The position numbers and the translations under genes are program-made. DNA of 16,854 nucleotides from Paracoccaceae bacterium (lineage in GTDB: Bacteria > Pseudomonadota > Alphaproteobacteria > Rhodobacterales > Rhodobacteraceae), in NCBI GenBank assembly GCA_024742655.1, contig JANSYB010000003.1:1-16854 (forward strand), written 5' to 3'. The notes under the pieces are model-generated. The model was not told where the DNA came from, searched no databases, and worked only from the letters and a program-made list of their open reading frames with translations. Below are positions 15,060 to 16,854 of this stretch, piece by piece. Each line of letters opens with the position of its first letter. Position 1 is the first letter of the stretch.

Positions 15060-16255
15060 TTCTTGGTATCCGAATAGGGGTCGGCCGCATCCCTCAGCCC
15101 GTCACCAACAAACACGAAGGCCATCACCAGCGCGATGAAGAAGATCACGGGAATGAAATACCACTGATAGTTCAGCATCACGTCGGCACTGGTTGCCTTC
15201 TGCAGCATCACGCCCAGCGACGAGACCGGATCCTTGAGGCCCAGCCCGATAAAGCTGAGTGCGGTTTCACTCAGCACCATGTAGGGGAAGGAAATCACAA
15301 GGTCGACGATGATATAGGATGTGAAAGACGGCAGCAGATGCCGCCGGATCACATGTGGCGACGAGGCCCCGCACAGCTGCGCGGCCAGCACGTATTCCTG
15401 GTTCCGCTCGGTCAGAAGATGCGTGCGCACCCGTCGCGCCAGCGTCGGCCACCCGATAAAGCCGAGGATGATCGATATGTAAAAGAACCGTGCCTCGGCC
15501 GACATCTCGGGCGGCATGAAGGCCGCCACCGCCATGAAGAGCGGGATGGCGGGTACGGTTCGCACCGCGTCGGTGATCATCTGGATCACGCCGTCGATCC
15601 AGCCGCCGTAATAGCCGGCAACCCCTCCTATGATAAGCGCCAGTACAAAGGCGATGAAGACCCCGATTGTGCCCACCTGTAACGACGTCCATATGGCATG
15701 CAGGGTTCGACTGAACAGATCCTGTCCATCCTCATCCGTGCCGAAGATATGGATCTTGCCCTCTTCCACGCCAAAAAGATGCAGGCTGCCCGGGATGAAC
15801 CCGAACAGCTTGTAACTGTCACCCGTCACGAAGAACTGTACATAGTTGCGTTCATCCTCGTTGATCTTGGTGACCCAGCGAAAGTTCGTCGCCATGGAAC
15901 GTTCACGCTCTACCGCATGGATAAACGGCCGCATCGAACAACCGTTCTTGTCACAGAACTGCGGGATTTGCGGCGCACCGTTTGTGTAATCCTTGTTGCG
16001 GCCCGAGATGGTCGGATCGTAAGGCGACAGGAACGGCGCGAACAGGCCAGAGATCACCAGAAAGATCAGAACGCAGGCCGCGATCATCGCCGCACGCTGT
16101 TTCTTGAAGCGCGACCAGATGAGTTGCCCTTGCGAGGCGGTGAAATACGCCTCCTTTGCGCGGCGCTCTACCGCGTCTTCGGTTTCGACTACCGCAACAT
16201 GTGGGCCGGTCGTTCGCGCCAGGTTGGGATCGGTGGGATTTGGCCCGTCTGTCAT
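15056..16255 (-). CDS. oppC: Oligopeptide/dipeptide ABC transporter permease (OppC/DppC type) with a long periplasmic loop
   Basis: A 399-residue inner-membrane permease, longer than the roughly 300 residues usual for OppC/DppC. An N-terminal cytoplasmic extension (about 1-55) precedes TM1 (about 56-76). A large periplasmic segment (about 77-190) follows, then the core permease domain with further TM segments near 192-213, 225-250, 257-275, 310-335 and 365-385. The EAA-like coupling loop is EYVLAAQLCGASSPHVIRRHLLP (287-309). The periplasmic loop contains FCDKNGC with Cys101 and Cys106, a possible disulfide. The ribosome binding site AGGTGA overlaps the oppB stop, and the start lies 4 bases after it. 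OppC pairs with OppB to form the translocation path. Confidence 0.93.
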   Translation of the reverse strand: MTDGPNPTDPNLARTTGPHVAVVETEDAVERRAKEAYFTASQGQLIWSRFKKQRAAMIAACVLIFLVISGLFAPFLSPYDPTISGRNKDYTNGAPQIPQFCDKNGCSMRPFIHAVERERSMATNFRWVTKINEDERNYVQFFVTGDSYKLFGFIPGSLHLFGVEEGKIHIFGTDEDGQDLFSRTLHAIWTSLQVGTIGVFIAFVLALIIGGVAGYYGGWIDGVIQMITDAVRTVPAIPLFMAVAAFMPPEMSAEARFFYISIILGFIGWPTLARRVRTHLLTERNQEYVLAAQLCGASSPHVIRRHLLPSFTSYIIVDLVISFPYMVLSETALSFIGLGLKDPVSSLGVMLQKATSADVMLNYQWYFIPVIFFIALVMAFVFVGDGLRDAADPYSDTKK

Positions 16256-16259
16256 GCGG

Positions 16260-16854
16260 TCACCTCACGATACTCTTGCGGACGCGCGGATCGATCACCG
16301 CAAGCATCACGTCCGTTATGAAATTCAGCGACACGATGGAGGCCGTCAAAAGAAAGATGATCGCGCCGGCCAATTGCTGATCGTTCGAGCGCGCCAGCGC
16401 CTCGATCAACAGCGCGCCGGCATCCGTCATGACAAGGATCAGCGCCACGATGGGCAGCTCGTTGAAGATGCGGTTCAGGTCGAAGCCGAGGCTGTTGATG
16501 ATTGGGCCTAACGCATGGCGCGCGGGATACCCCCACAGAAGCTTGCGCCCATGCACCCCGCGCGCGGCGGCGGCGGTCACGTAAAGCTTGCCGATTTCGT
16601 CCGACATCAGCGCGCGCACCGTCTGCAGGGCAAAGGCCGTCGCCGACCAGCCAAGAATGAAGATCGGCAGCCAGGCATGGCTCAGCAGGTCGACGAACTT
16701 GCCCCAGGACCACGGGGCATCCCTGTATTCGTCTGAAAACAGCCCTGTCAGCGTTTCACCGAACCACACTGTCGCGAACAGCATGATCATCAGGGCCAGC
16801 AGGAAGTTGGGCATCGCCAGACCCAGATAGCTTACGATGCGCAGCGAATTGTTC
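16260..16854 (-). CDS. oppB: Oligopeptide/dipeptide ABC transporter permease (OppB/DppB type), partial (5' end outside the window)
   Basis: Open from the right window edge to a stop at 16260, giving the C-terminal 198 or so residues. The visible part begins NNSLRIVSYLGLAMPNFLLAL, a typical central segment of DppB/OppB permeases, and includes hydrophobic stretches at the MPNFLLALMIMLFATVWF and LPIFILGWSATAFAL positions. The EAA coupling loop is YVTAAAARGVHGRKLLWGYPARHAL. Two more TM segments follow (ELPIVALILVMTDAGAL and GAIIFLLTASIVSLNFI), and it ends in DPRVRKSIVR. It is the first transporter gene visible in the operon; a substrate-binding protein gene may lie further upstream, beyond the edge. 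Confidence 0.93.
   Translation of the reverse strand, partial: NNSLRIVSYLGLAMPNFLLALMIMLFATVWFGETLTGLFSDEYRDAPWSWGKFVDLLSHAWLPIFILGWSATAFALQTVRALMSDEIGKLYVTAAAARGVHGRKLLWGYPARHALGPIINSLGFDLNRIFNELPIVALILVMTDAGALLIEALARSNDQQLAGAIIFLLTASIVSLNFITDVMLAVIDPRVRKSIVR

Noticed and set aside
1..16854. CRISPR array, tRNA, insertion sequence or prophage remnants
   Set aside because: No regularly spaced direct repeats, cloverleaf sequences, transposase or integrase motifs were seen on either strand.

Overview
This window looks like a chromosomal housekeeping segment from an alphaproteobacterium, most likely Rhodobacterales (Roseobacter group). The DNA is GC-rich. The proteins read as alphaproteobacterial, and the conserved run ubiB-ubiE / mutM / enoyl-CoA hydratase / rpsT / dnaA-dnaN-recF is, from general knowledge, typical of that class. 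The taxonomic call is an inference from gene content and order, not from a database search.

Left part (1-2647, minus strand): a two-gene exopolysaccharide-type unit. yjbH encodes a large cysteine-free outer-membrane protein and is followed, through a 4-bp ATGA overlap, by a yjbF-like lipoprotein gene cut by the left edge. Next (2769-5045, minus) is a tight ubiE-ubiB pair for ubiquinone synthesis with a good promoter candidate. Divergent from it are mutM (5142-5993, plus), for repair of oxidised purines, and a mitochondrial-type short-chain enoyl-CoA hydratase (6059-6835, plus).

Middle part: a divergent serine hydroxymethyltransferase-like PLP enzyme (6882-8195, minus) sits inside this otherwise conserved block and lacks several canonical SHMT catalytic residues. 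It is divergent from rpsT (8502-8765, plus), which ends at a textbook terminator. A 500-bp non-coding region rich in inverted repeats leads into dnaA (9266-10624), dnaN (10753-11871) and recF (11957-13057), the replication initiation, sliding clamp and recombination-mediator genes. The 85-bp dnaN-recF gap contains three back-to-back perfect hairpins, the most striking non-coding structure in the window.

Right part (13063-16854, minus strand): an oppB-oppC-oppD-oppF oligopeptide/dipeptide-type ABC importer operon with 4-bp ATGA overlaps between C-D and D-F and a 4-bp gap between B and C. oppB is cut by the right edge and any substrate-binding protein gene lies outside. The operon converges on recF with only 5 bp between stop codons, and both stop codons lie inside one hairpin stem.

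I found no CRISPR array, transposase, integrase, tRNA or rRNA. The genes are familiar families. The observations worth following are the hairpin cluster before recF, the stop-codon hairpin, the dyads upstream of dnaA and the unusual SHMT-like enzyme.
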